Assembly: GCA_011046015.1 (NCBI GenBank)
Contig: DSBO01000048.1
Coordinates: forward strand, 1 to 37,688
Reading direction: 5' to 3'
Length of the DNA: 37,688 nucleotides
From: Thioalkalivibrio sp.
Lineage (GTDB): Bacteria; Pseudomonadota; Gammaproteobacteria; SpSt-1174
Made by a program: the position numbers and the translations under genes. This document shows positions 10,348 through 20,461 of this stretch, in pieces. Positions within the stretch are counted from its first letter, which is position 1. Each line of letters opens with the position of its first letter. Below the pieces are notes generated by a model. That model was not told the DNA's origin. It searched no databases and was given only the letters and a program-made list of their open reading frames with translations.

Positions 10348-10434
10348 GGACCAAGTGTTGCCGCTGGAGCGCCTCAAGGCAAGCGGCGCGATGGTATACT
10401 GCGCCACTTCAAGACCAGCCAGTGATGACACGCC

Positions 10435-11826
10435 ATGACCGATCAGCAACAGGACGACAAACTCTGGGGTGGCCGCTTCACCGAGGCGACCGATGCCTTC
10501 GTCGAGGCCTTTACCGCCTCGGTGGACTTTGACCGTCGGCTCTACCGCCACGACATCGAGGGCTCCAGGGCCCACGCGCGCATGCTCGCGAAGGTCGGGG
10601 TGCTCACCGAGGCGGAGTGCGCGGCGATCCTCGAGGGGCTGGACGAGGTGCTGCACGACATCGAGCGCGGCGACTTCGCCTGGTCGGTATCGCTCGAGGA
10701 CGTGCACATGAACATCGAGGCACGCCTCACCGACCGCATCGGCGTGGCCGGCAAGAAGCTGCACACCGGGCGCTCGCGCAACGACCAGGTCGCCACCGAC
10801 ATCCGCCTGTACCTGCGCGACGAAATCGACTTCCTGCTCGGCGAGATCCGTCGCGCCCAGCACGCGCTGCTCGACCTGGCCGAGCGCGAGGCGGACACCA
10901 TCCTCCCGGGATTCACCCACCTGCAGGTGGCGATGCCGGTTACCTTCGGCCACCACATGCTGGCCTGGTTCGAGATGCTGGATCGCGACTTCGACCGCCT
11001 GGCCGACTGCCGCAAGCGCGTGAACGTGATGCCGCTGGGTGCAGCGGCCCTGGCGGGCACCACCTATCCCATCGACCGCGACTACACGGCCGACCTGCTC
11101 GGCTTTGCGCGTCCGGCAAACAATTCGCTGGATGCCGTCTCCGATCGTGACTTCGCCATCGAATTCTGCGCCGCCGGCGCGCTGATCATGACGCACCTGT
11201 CGCGCTTCGCCGAGGAGCTGGTCCTCTGGGCCTCCGCGCAGTTCGATTTCGTCGACCTGCCGGATCGTTTCTGCACCGGCTCATCCATCATGCCGCAGAA
11301 GAAGAACCCGGACGTCCCCGAGCTGCTGCGCGGCAAGAGCGGGCGCACCAACGGCAACCTCATCAGCCTGCTCACGCTGATGAAGGGCCAGCCGCTGGCC
11401 TACAACAAGGACAACCAGGAAGACAAGGAGCCGCTGTTCGACACAGTCGACACGCTCAGGGGCAGCCTGCGTGCCTTCGCCGACATGGTTCCGCACCTCA
11501 AGGTGAAGGCCGAGCGCATGCGTGCTGCCGCCCGCCAGGGCTACTCCACCGCGACCGATCTGGCGGACTACCTGGTGCGCAAGGGCGTGGCCTTCCGCGA
11601 CGCCCACGAGATCGTCGGCAAGTCCGTGCGCTACGGCATCGAGCAGGGTCGCGACCTGGCCGACCTCGCGCTGGACGAACTGCGGCAGTTCTCGGATGCC
11701 ATTGAAGATGACGTGTTCGAGGTGCTCACGCTGGAAGGCTCGGTGGCCGCGCGCAACCACCTCGGCGGTACCGCGCCCGAGCAGGTGCGCAAGCAGGTTC
11801 AAGGCGCGAGGGGGCGGTTGGGGTAG
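10435..11826 (+). CDS. argH: Argininosuccinate lyase
   Basis: [57 protein letters not shown] signature. Confidence 0.98.
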   Translation: MTDQQQDDKLWGGRFTEATDAFVEAFTASVDFDRRLYRHDIEGSRAHARMLAKVGVLTEAECAAILEGLDEVLHDIERGDFAWSVSLEDVHMNIEARLTDRIGVAGKKLHTGRSRNDQVATDIRLYLRDEIDFLLGEIRRAQHALLDLAEREADTILPGFTHLQVAMPVTFGHHMLAWFEMLDRDFDRLADCRKRVNVMPLGAAALAGTTYPIDRDYTADLLGFARPANNSLDAVSDRDFAIEFCAAGALIMTHLSRFAEELVLWASAQFDFVDLPDRFCTGSSIMPQKKNPDVPELLRGKSGRTNGNLISLLTLMKGQPLAYNKDNQEDKEPLFDTVDTLRGSLRAFADMVPHLKVKAERMRAAARQGYSTATDLADYLVRKGVAFRDAHEIVGKSVRYGIEQGRDLADLALDELRQFSDAIEDDVFEVLTLEGSVAARNHLGGTAPEQVRKQVQGARGRLG

Positions 11827-11845
11827 TAAGTGGCAGGGACGGTGT

Positions 11846-11976
11846 TTGCCACCGAGGGCACAGAGATCACAGAGTTTCAGGCTGCACGCTTTAAGCAGGG
11901 GTGACGGAATTCACGACTGTCATCGCCTGTCACGACACCGCTTTATCCCTCTGTGTACTCTCTGCCCTCTGTGGCT
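11846..11976. repeat. Imperfect inverted repeat (CACAGAG-type) downstream of argH
   Basis: Left arm 'gccaccgagggcacagagatcacagag' (~11848-11874); right arm 'ctctgtgtactctctgccctctgtggc' (~11950-11976), whose reverse complement closely matches the left arm. Confidence 0.75.
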
Positions 11977-11983
11977 AGCTAAC

Positions 11984-12361
11984 CTAGCGCCGCCCCATGT
12001 AGGCCCGCTGGTCGGGCGCCACCAGCAAGGCCTCCGGGACGTGCAGCTTGATCACGGCGGGCAGCTCGAGCGTGATGCCGGGCACGGGGCGCACCGTGAC
12101 CCAGAGGGTGTTGAGCCTGAGGTTCATGTCGGCGAATACCACCACCTTGCCGTAGCGTTCCAGCACACGCTGGATGTGGCCGAGCTTGGTGCGGATGACG
12201 TCGGCCGGCTGGCGGCTGAGCCTGGGGATGATCATGAGAAAGTCACTCAGGGGCCGGCCGCTCTCGTCGCGCCCCGGGGCGCGCTTCCACAGGGGTTCGC
12301 AGGGTTCCAGTCCGATGCTGTGGCGCAGGGCCCGGGTGTCGTCGATCTGTAAGCCATTCAT
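11984..12361 (-). CDS. Conserved hypothetical protein
   Basis: 125-aa ORF MNGLQIDDTRALRHSIGLEPCEPLWKRAPGRDESGRPLSDFLMIIPRL... in a gap between well-identified genes. Confidence 0.65.
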   Translation of the reverse strand: MNGLQIDDTRALRHSIGLEPCEPLWKRAPGRDESGRPLSDFLMIIPRLSRQPADVIRTKLGHIQRVLERYGKVVVFADMNLRLNTLWVTVRPVPGITLELPAVIKLHVPEALLVAPDQRAYMGRR

Positions 12362-12403
12362 GAATCGAGCATAGCCTGCGGCGGCCGTTTTGCCAGTGGC
12401 CGC

Positions 12404-13072
12404 CTAGCCGAGCCGTGCCCGCAGCCAGTGGGAGACGGCCGCGATCTCCTCGGCGCAGACGCTGTGCCCCATCGGGTAGTCGTGCGCCTCCAGCGCAAAT
12501 CCCCTGTCCTTCAGCCAGTTGCGCGCCTGGTGCCCGATGCTGATGGGGATGATCTCGTCGTGATGGCCATGTGCCATGAACACGGGCAGGCCGCGACTGG
12601 CAAGGCCCATGCGCGCCTCCAGCTCCTCGGCCAGGGGCAGATAGGTCGAAAGTGCCAGCACGCCGCCGAGCCGTTCCCGATAGCCGATGCCTGCGTGCAG
12701 CGCGATCACTCCGCCCTGCGAGAAGCCCGCCACGATGATACGTTCGGCCTGAATACCCCCCTCGCGCTGTGCGTCGATGAGGGCGGTCACGCGCTCCGTG
12801 GAGGCGCGGATGTGCTCCGCGTTTTCTCCCAGTCCGAAGTCCAGGCTCTCGAAGTCATACCAGGCGCGCATGGCCAGACCGCCGTTGATGGTCACCGGCA
12901 TGACGGGGGCATGGGGGAACAGGAAGCGGACGGACAGGTCGGGCGGCAGGTCGAGCTCGGGCACGATGGGTTCGAAGTCGTGGCCGTCCGCACCCAGCCC
13001 ATGCAGCCAGACGATACAGGCGGTCGGCTGTGTGCCGGTGTCGACGGTGAGAAATTCGAGTGATTCGGTCAT
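12404..13072 (-). CDS. Carboxylesterase / phospholipase (alpha/beta hydrolase)
   Basis: VWLHGLGADGHDFEPIVPEL; nucleophile elbow GFSQGG; C-terminal HGHHDEIIPI and YPMGHSV. Confidence 0.92.
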   Translation of the reverse strand: MTESLEFLTVDTGTQPTACIVWLHGLGADGHDFEPIVPELDLPPDLSVRFLFPHAPVMPVTINGGLAMRAWYDFESLDFGLGENAEHIRASTERVTALIDAQREGGIQAERIIVAGFSQGGVIALHAGIGYRERLGGVLALSTYLPLAEELEARMGLASRGLPVFMAHGHHDEIIPISIGHQARNWLKDRGFALEAHDYPMGHSVCAEEIAAVSHWLRARLG

Positions 13073-13141
13073 GGCGGAAGCACGGAGATGACGAGATATC
13101 CAGCTTACCGCGTTCCCGGAACGGGATGATAGGAGGTGGGT

Positions 13142-13169
13142 AAAAAAGGGAAAGCGCGTCCGTGCGCTT
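13142..13169 (-). terminator. Candidate Rho-independent terminator for soxYZ
   Basis: Minus strand reads AAGCGC-ACGGAC-GCGCTT-TCCC-TTTTTT: 6-bp stem with a nearby T run, ~130 bp downstream of the soxZ stop. Confidence 0.5.
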
Positions 13170-13295
13170 CAAGTCACTGCCAAAGGAAACTCGCTGAAAC
13201 GGTGTGCATCCACAGACTCGGAAACGTTCCGGGGCGAGACTTTCAATATGGGGTTTCCCTGCCCCCAAGCCACTGCCAAAGGATTCTTTGCGTAA

Positions 13296-13607
13296 TCAGG
13301 AAACCTTGGTTTCCACGGAATCGGTGTTGCCCTCGTTGTCGGTCCAGCTGATCTTCAGCGTATCGCCGGCCTTGGCACCGGAAAACTTGAACGACAGGTA
13401 GGGGTTCTTGGAGATGGCCGGGCCCCACAGGGCGGTGAGCACGTTGTTGCCGTTGTGCTCGGCATTCACTTCCTGGATGAAGTGGGCCGGGATCATCTTG
13501 CCGGTCTTGCTGTCTTTGCGCTGACCGGTTTCCATCGGGTGGCTGATCAGGCACTTCACGGTGGTGGACTCACCGGCGGCCTGCGCACGAACTTTAATCG
13601 AAGACAT
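13296..13607 (-). CDS. soxZ: Thiosulfate oxidation carrier complex protein SoxZ
   Basis: MSSIKVRAQAAGESTTVKCLISHPMETGQRKDSKTGKMIPAHFIQEV; FKFSGAKAGDTLKISWTDN; adjacent to soxY. Confidence 0.95.
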   Translation of the reverse strand: MSSIKVRAQAAGESTTVKCLISHPMETGQRKDSKTGKMIPAHFIQEVNAEHNGNNVLTALWGPAISKNPYLSFKFSGAKAGDTLKISWTDNEGNTDSVETKVS

Positions 13608-13635
13608 GTCTGGTACTCCTCTGAATTCTCAGCGA

Positions 13636-14097
13636 TTAACCGCCGCAGCCACCGATGGTGACCTTGACTTCCTTGCGCGAGCTGTACAGCTTGCCATTGG
13701 CCTTGACCATGGCGATCACGTCGGAGGTCTTGCCCATCTTGATGCGCGTGGAGACGAACGGATCGGTGTTGGCGCCGAGCATGTAGCTCGAGGTCAGCGG
13801 ATTACCATTTTCGGCGGCCAGAATGCTGATCGACTCGACACCGGAGATGCCGGTGGAGACGGTCACGGGCACGACGGCGCCGTTCTCGGCGATGTCGGGG
13901 GCCTTGATTTCGATCTCGCCATCGGCGGCCTGGTCACTGCCGGCGATGCCCTTCATGGCAGCGCTGATGGAATCGGCTTCGAAGGCTTCTTTCGGCCAGG
14001 CGGCCAGAACGGCGCGCGGGGCCACGAGACCGGCGGCAACGGCCATACCGACGGTGCCGGCGGCCAGGGTGCCTTTGAGCAGGGTTCTACGCTTCAT
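13636..14097 (-). CDS. soxY: Thiosulfate oxidation carrier protein SoxY
   Basis: Tat-like signal (MKRRTLLKGTLAAG); ends in the sulfur-carrying swinging-arm GGCGG motif (VTIGGCGG). Confidence 0.96.
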   Translation of the reverse strand: MKRRTLLKGTLAAGTVGMAVAAGLVAPRAVLAAWPKEAFEADSISAAMKGIAGSDQAADGEIEIKAPDIAENGAVVPVTVSTGISGVESISILAAENGNPLTSSYMLGANTDPFVSTRIKMGKTSDVIAMVKANGKLYSSRKEVKVTIGGCGG

Positions 14098-14146
14098 TTC
14101 TCAACTCCTCGATCATTGCTACTTTGGTGTAGCTGTAGGATGACTA

Positions 14147-14163
14147 TACAAACACCGTGCCAA
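14147..14163 (-). promoter_or_regulatory. Candidate sigma-54 (-24/-12) promoter for soxYZ
   Basis: Minus strand TTGGCACG-GTGT-TTGTA compared with consensus YTGGCACGrNNNTTGCW; one mismatch (C to T in the -12 GC); ~50 bp upstream of soxY ATG. Confidence 0.75.
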
Positions 14164-14180
14164 CAGAGGCGACCTTGTAA

Positions 14181-14193
14181 AATCAACAGGTTG
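14181..14193. promoter_or_regulatory. Candidate IHF binding site
   Basis: AATCAACAGGTTG matches WATCAANNNNTTR at every specified position; lies between the palindrome and the -24/-12 promoter. Confidence 0.6.
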
Positions 14194-14227
14194 TGACCGA
14201 GGCGCGTGGAGATGGCGGCGCGTTGGT

Positions 14228-14261
14228 TGCAAATTGCAACGGGCGCCCGTTGCAATTTGCA
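14228..14261. promoter_or_regulatory. Perfect 34-bp palindrome, candidate enhancer (UAS) for the NtrC-family regulator
   Basis: tgcaaattgcaacgggc|gcccgttgcaatttgca is exactly self-reverse-complementary; each arm contains two TTGCAA-like units spaced by one base. Confidence 0.65.
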
Positions 14262-14272
14262 GGCGGGGTGGC

Positions 14273-15617
<1,345 letters not shown>

Positions 15618-15625
<8 letters not shown>

Positions 15626-17564
15626 TCGATTCTCCCGGGGTCTGCGGCCTGGGCGGCAGCACGATGGAAACGGTCAGGCCGCCGCGCTCGTTGTTGGCAA
15701 GTTTTATCGTACCACCATGGTGCTCGATGATGCCGAGACTCACCGACAGGCCAAGCCCGCTGCCCTTGCCCACCGGCTTGGTAGTGAAGAAGGGATCGAA
15801 CAGCTTGTCGATGATCTCGGGCGCGACGCCCGCGCCCTGGTCGCAGACGCAGATGCGGACCTTCTGTTCCTCGTCCACGCCTGCCTCGATGCGCACCTCG
15901 TCACCCGCGCCGCTCGCCTGTACCGCGTTGAGCAGCAGGTTGATCAGCACCTGCTGCAGTTGATGCGGGTCGCATTCGATGACCAGGTCGGGATCCATCT
16001 CCGACACGAATTCCACCCCCTGGTCGCGGGCCGCCTGGCTCACCAGCTGCAGTGACTGCTCGACCAGCGACTGAACGTGCGTGCGCTCGTAGTGCGGGGG
16101 CACCTGGCGAGAGAAATTGAGGATGCCGCGCACGATGCGTGAGGCGCGGTGAGCCTCGTCGACCAGCGCGCGCAGGTCTTCACGCGTTGCCCTGTCGTCC
16201 GGTGGCAGGGAACGATCGATCAGCTTGGCCAGCGTCAGGATGTTGTGCAGGGGGTTGTTGATCTCGTGCCCGATGCCCGCCGCCATCTCGCCGATGGAGG
16301 CGAGCTTGGCCGACTGCAGCAGCATGGATTCGGCCTGGTCGCGCTCCTCGCGCGCGCGTTCCAGGGTATCCGCCATGTAGTCGAAGGCGACCAGCAGTTC
16401 GTTGATCTCCTGCGTGGAGCGTACCGGCGCCAGCCGGCGGCGACGGCCGCGCGCGTAGTCGCGCAGCTGGCGCGTGAGCTGGGTGATCGGCCGGGCGATG
16501 CGACGCGCGCCGACCTGGGCCAGGACCAGGCTGGCGCCGATCGCGACCACGGCGAACAGCAGCATCCCGGCGCGTATGCGATTGAACGGCGCAGTGATGG
16601 CCGCCATGTCGACGCGTGTGGCGATCACCCAGCTCACCAGCTGGTTGGGGTAGGGGTAGTATTCGGCGTAGTAGACGCGGGTGCGTCCATCCGGCGCGTC
16701 GAAGGCCCCGTAGGGGGCGCTGCGCACGGCCTCCGTCAGGCGTCCGCCGAACTGCCCGTGAAGGTTGTCGGCCGGGGTCTTGGCCGTGCTGAAGAGCCGC
16801 CCGACCGTCTCGTCGTACAGGATCATGCCGTCGCGCTCGGGTACCTCCGGGTTCAGTTCCGCGATCAGCAGCCGCCCGTCGTAGAGTCGCGGCGAGAGTT
16901 CCAGGATCCGGTCGATCTGCACGCCCGTGGCGTTCACCGTGAGATAACCGATGGGCAGCAGCTCCGATTCGCCCGTTAGCGGCACCGCCACATCCAGCAT
17001 GGGCACGTGCCCGGAGTCGCCGTACTCGGTGTGCGAGGGCGGCTGCAGCAGGTAGTTCACCTCGCCCGGGTTCAGCGTCTGCAGCACGTACAGGAATTCG
17101 GGGTCGTCCAGCTCCTCTTCCGCATAGGGGTAGGGATCGAGTCCCATGAACGATGGCGGGGTCTCCTCGCCGTCGCGCACCTTCGCCAGCGTATTCCCGC
17201 GGTAGTCGAGCAGGCGGACGGTGCCCACGTCCTTGAGGATCAGCTGCACCTCGCCGAGAAAACCGGCCAGGTACCGGGTGCGTTGCTGGTGTTCGGCGTG
17301 CTGGTGACCGGTGAGTACGGCCCGCAGGACCGGCAGCACCTGATCCACCGAGGGCGACTGCGCCAGCGCGGCGATGACCTCGCGCTCGAAACTCAGGCGC
17401 CGGTCGAACTCCGCCACCGCGAAACTCAGGTTCGCCTGCAGGCGCTCGTCCACGTCCTTGCGGTGCAGCTGCTCGCTGTAGCCCGTGACCAGCAGCACGA
17501 TGGCCATCAGCGGCACCACGGTGGCCAGCGAGACCCAGAGAAAGATGTTGGTACGAAGGTGCAC
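15618..17564 (-). CDS. Transmembrane sensor histidine kinase (large periplasmic, Cache-like sensor; HAMP; HisKA/HATPase)
   Basis: N-terminal TM, ~270-aa extracytoplasmic region, second TM, HAMP-like linker, H-box GIGHEINNPL, HATPase motifs (NLLLNAVQA, DQGAGV, GKGSGLGLS); 8-bp overlap with the response-regulator gene. Confidence 0.93.
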
Positions 17565-17826
17565 GGCGTATCGGTCAGGTCAACGGCTCGGCGACCACTC
17601 AGGGGATGACACGAGCATTGTACACGCCTGGCGGCCGTGCTCGCGCCACGGGCCTGCGCTGGCCCGGCGGGACCAAAGGCTCACCGCTCCCGCCGATGAT
17701 CCGTTACCCGGGGCATCTGCCGGCCTCCCTCATGCACAAGCCCCCCGGCGAGGCGAGTCGCGCGTCGCCAAGGCCGATGCATGCGGCTATACTGCGCCCA
17801 ACACGCACACCAACATATCGCTCATC

Positions 17827-17976
17827 ATGTTTCCCTGTCGCGCCCAACTCGCCTTTATCCTGCTCGTGGTACTGCTCGGCTCGCTCGGCATGCTCCAGTC
17901 CTGCGGCCAGACCGGCGACCTGTACCTGCCGACCCCCGAGCCCACTCAGCCCGACAACACCCGCGGAGACGCCTGA
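17827..17976 (+). CDS. lptM: LPS translocon maturation chaperone LptM (YifL-type small lipoprotein)
   Basis: 49 aa, lipobox LQSCGQTGDLYLP, immediately upstream of lysA. Confidence 0.88.
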   Translation: MFPCRAQLAFILLVVLLGSLGMLQSCGQTGDLYLPTPEPTQPDNTRGDA

Positions 17977-17978
17977 CG

Positions 17979-19226
17979 GTGGACTTCTTCAACTATCGCA
18001 ACGGCGAGCTCTACGCCGAGGACCTGTCTGTCGCCCGGCTGGCCGAACAGTACGGCACGCCGCTCTATGTCTACTCGCGCGCCACCATCGAGCGTCACTG
18101 GCACGCCTTCAACGACGCCTTCGGCGATCACCCGCACCTGGTCTGCTACGCGGTGAAGGCCAACTCCAATCTCGCCGTGCTCAACCTGATGGCGCGCATG
18201 GGCTCCGGATTCGACATCGTCTCGGTGGGCGAGCTCGAGCGCGTGCTGAAGGCTGGCGGCGACCCGGGCAAGGTGGTGTTCTCGGGCGTGGGCAAGAAGG
18301 CCGACGAAATGCGCCGCGCGCTGGAGGTCGGCATCCGCTGTTTCAACGTGGAGTCCGAGGCCGAGCTCCAGCGCCTCAACGCGGTGGCTGGCGAGATGGG
18401 CCGGGTTGCACCGGTGTCGATCCGCGTGAACCCGGACGTGGACGCGAAGACCCATCCCTACATCTCCACCGGCCTGAAGGAGAACAAGTTCGGCATCGAT
18501 ATCGACGAGGCCGAGCGCGTATACCGGGAGGCCGCCGCGTTGCCGCACCTCGAGGTGGCCGGCATCGACTGTCACATCGGCTCGCAGCTCACCCGGGTCG
18601 AGCCCTTCCTCGATGCGCTGGATCGTGTCATCGCCCTGGCCGACCGGCTCAAGGCCGCCGGCATCGCGATCCATCACCTGGACCTGGGGGGCGGACTCGG
18701 CATTCGCTACCGCGACGAGACGCCGCCCGAGCCGGACGACTACGTGAAGGCCATGTTCGCGCGCTGCAAGGGCTGCGACTACGAGATCCTGCTCGAGCCG
18801 GGCCGCGCCATCATGGGCAACGCCGGGATCCTGGTCACGCGCGTGGAATACCTCAAGCCCACCGCACACAAGGGTTTCGCCGTGGTGGATGCGGCGATGA
18901 ACGACCTCATGCGTCCCGCGCTGTACCAGGCCTGGCAGGCCATCGTGCCGGTGGTCGAGGGCGGACGGGGCGAGGCGCGCGTGTACGACGTGGTCGGCCC
19001 CGTCTGCGAGACCGGCGACTTCATCGGCAAGGACCGTGAGCTCGCCATCCAGCCGGGCGACCTGCTCGCCGTGCGTTCTTCCGGCGCCTATGGTTTCTCC
19101 ATGAGCTCCAATTACAACACGCGCCCGCGCGCCGCCGAGGTCATGGTCGACGGTGACGCCGCACACGTCGTGCGCGAACGCGAGACCATCGACGTGCTGC
19201 TGGCCGGCGAGCGAATGCTGCCATAA
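17979..19226 (+). CDS. lysA: Diaminopimelate decarboxylase
   Basis: PLYVYSRATIERHW; YAVKANSNLAVL (PLP Lys); HIGSQLT; GAYGFSMSSNYNTRPRAAEV; GTG start at 17979 after lptM. Confidence 0.97.
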   Translation: MDFFNYRNGELYAEDLSVARLAEQYGTPLYVYSRATIERHWHAFNDAFGDHPHLVCYAVKANSNLAVLNLMARMGSGFDIVSVGELERVLKAGGDPGKVVFSGVGKKADEMRRALEVGIRCFNVESEAELQRLNAVAGEMGRVAPVSIRVNPDVDAKTHPYISTGLKENKFGIDIDEAERVYREAAALPHLEVAGIDCHIGSQLTRVEPFLDALDRVIALADRLKAAGIAIHHLDLGGGLGIRYRDETPPEPDDYVKAMFARCKGCDYEILLEPGRAIMGNAGILVTRVEYLKPTAHKGFAVVDAAMNDLMRPALYQAWQAIVPVVEGGRGEARVYDVVGPVCETGDFIGKDRELAIQPGDLLAVRSSGAYGFSMSSNYNTRPRAAEVMVDGDAAHVVRERETIDVLLAGERMLP

Positions 19227-19239
19227 TCGGGGCCCCGGG

Positions 19240-19425
19240 GTGAGTGGCATCAGCACGCCCTGCGTCCAGGTCTGCGAGCTCGGACCTGACGATCGCTGCG
19301 TCGGCTGCGGGCGCAGCCGCGACGAGATCGCCGCCTGGACGCGCCTGCCGGAGTCCGCGCGGCGCGCGGTGATGGAACGCCTGCGGGCCGAGGGCTATCC
19401 GCGTCGCGCCACCGAATCGACCTAA
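19240..19425 (+). CDS. DUF1289 small Cys-rich protein
   Basis: GTG start: (V)SGISTPCVQVCELGPDDRCVGCGRSRDEIAAWTRLPESARRAVMERL, typical DUF1289. Confidence 0.85.
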   Translation: MSGISTPCVQVCELGPDDRCVGCGRSRDEIAAWTRLPESARRAVMERLRAEGYPRRATEST

Positions 19426-19577
19426 ACGCCGGCCCGGTACGCCGCCAGTGGCGATGCGTGCCGGTACACTCGCGCGGGTCTTTAACGCCGGGATCGAGTT
19501 CATCTCGCCCGGGTGCTTCTCCTGGGGCCGACCGGGATGGACCGCGTCATCAACCGCCTCAGATTCACGTCCACCAG

Positions 19578-19907
19578 ATGTCGAGCCGCGATAGCCTCAT
19601 GGAAATCCAGACATACGCCACCGTTACCCGCAAGGTCATCGCCGAGGAAGGCTTTGCGCATTTTCATCCCACCGCGTGCTTTCCGGCGCGCCGGCTCATC
19701 AAGGCGCTGGAGGGTGTGCCGCCGGATGCCGAACCCGAGCGCATCGAGGCTGGGGTGCTGTTATGGGCCGAGCGACAGGCCGAGCCCGGCGAGGAATTTC
19801 TGGTTGCCTTCAAGATCGGCCCCACGCAGTTCAAGATCGTGCGCCGCGTGGGCGACCAGGCCGAGTCCGCCGTCTTCAATGCGCAGGACGAAACGCCCGC
19901 TTCCTGA
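19578..19907 (+). CDS. Conserved hypothetical protein
   Basis: MSSRDSLMEIQTYATVTRKVIAEEGFAHFHPTACFPARRLIKALEGVPPD...; start could also be ATG 19599. Confidence 0.6.
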   Translation: MSSRDSLMEIQTYATVTRKVIAEEGFAHFHPTACFPARRLIKALEGVPPDAEPERIEAGVLLWAERQAEPGEEFLVAFKIGPTQFKIVRRVGDQAESAVFNAQDETPAS

Positions 19908-19925
19908 ATCGGAGGGCTTGCCCAC

Positions 19926-20354
19926 ATGAAACCGCGCATCAGTTTCATCACCCTCGGCGTGGATGACCTCGAACGCGCCCTGCGCTTTTACCGCGACGGC
20001 CTCGGTTTGCCCACCGAGGGCATTATTGGCACCGAGTTCGACCACGGCGCCGTCGTTTTCATCGAGCTGCAGCCCGGCCTCAGGCTTGCGCTGTGGCCGC
20101 GCGCGAGCATCGCGCACGAGACCGGTCTGCCGGTGTCGCCGCCCGCGCCGACCGATGGCCTGCTCGCGCACAACGTCGGCTCCCGGGAGGAGGTCGACGC
20201 CGTCCTGGCACAGGCCGAGGCCGCCGGCGCCGTGCTCGTCAAGCCGCCACAGGACACCTTCTGGGGTGGCTACGCGGGCCACTTCCAGGATCCCGATCGG
20301 CACCTCTGGGAGGTGGTCTGGAATCCGGCGTTCGAGTTGACGGACGCGGGATAG
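19926..20354 (+). CDS. VOC / glyoxalase-like family protein
   Basis: MKPRISFITLGVDDLERALRFYRDGLGLPT; GGYAGHFQDPDRHLWEVVWNP. Confidence 0.92.
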   Translation: MKPRISFITLGVDDLERALRFYRDGLGLPTEGIIGTEFDHGAVVFIELQPGLRLALWPRASIAHETGLPVSPPAPTDGLLAHNVGSREEVDAVLAQAEAAGAVLVKPPQDTFWGGYAGHFQDPDRHLWEVVWNPAFELTDAG

Positions 20355-20461
20355 ACACTCGGCAGGCGGCGGGGCCAAGTCCCTGCGGGCGCTGACGGAT
20401 TTCGCCACGTTCCGTGGATGTGCATTACACTCGATTACGCCCCTTCCGTTCGGAGCCCCGC

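Noticed and set aside
10395-10400. TATACT -10-like box upstream of argH (and a similar one at ~17791 upstream of lptM)
   Set aside because: No convincing -35 for argH; only a weak TCGCCA for lptM, so not called as promoter features.
9289-11196. Full 635-aa minus-strand ORF as one protein
   Set aside because: Upstream ~280 codons are antisense to argH; the kinase plausibly starts at 10347.
13298-13313. ggaaaccttggtttcc inverted repeat at the soxZ stop codon
   Set aside because: 7-bp stem with a 2-nt loop and within coding sequence; no T tract; likely incidental.
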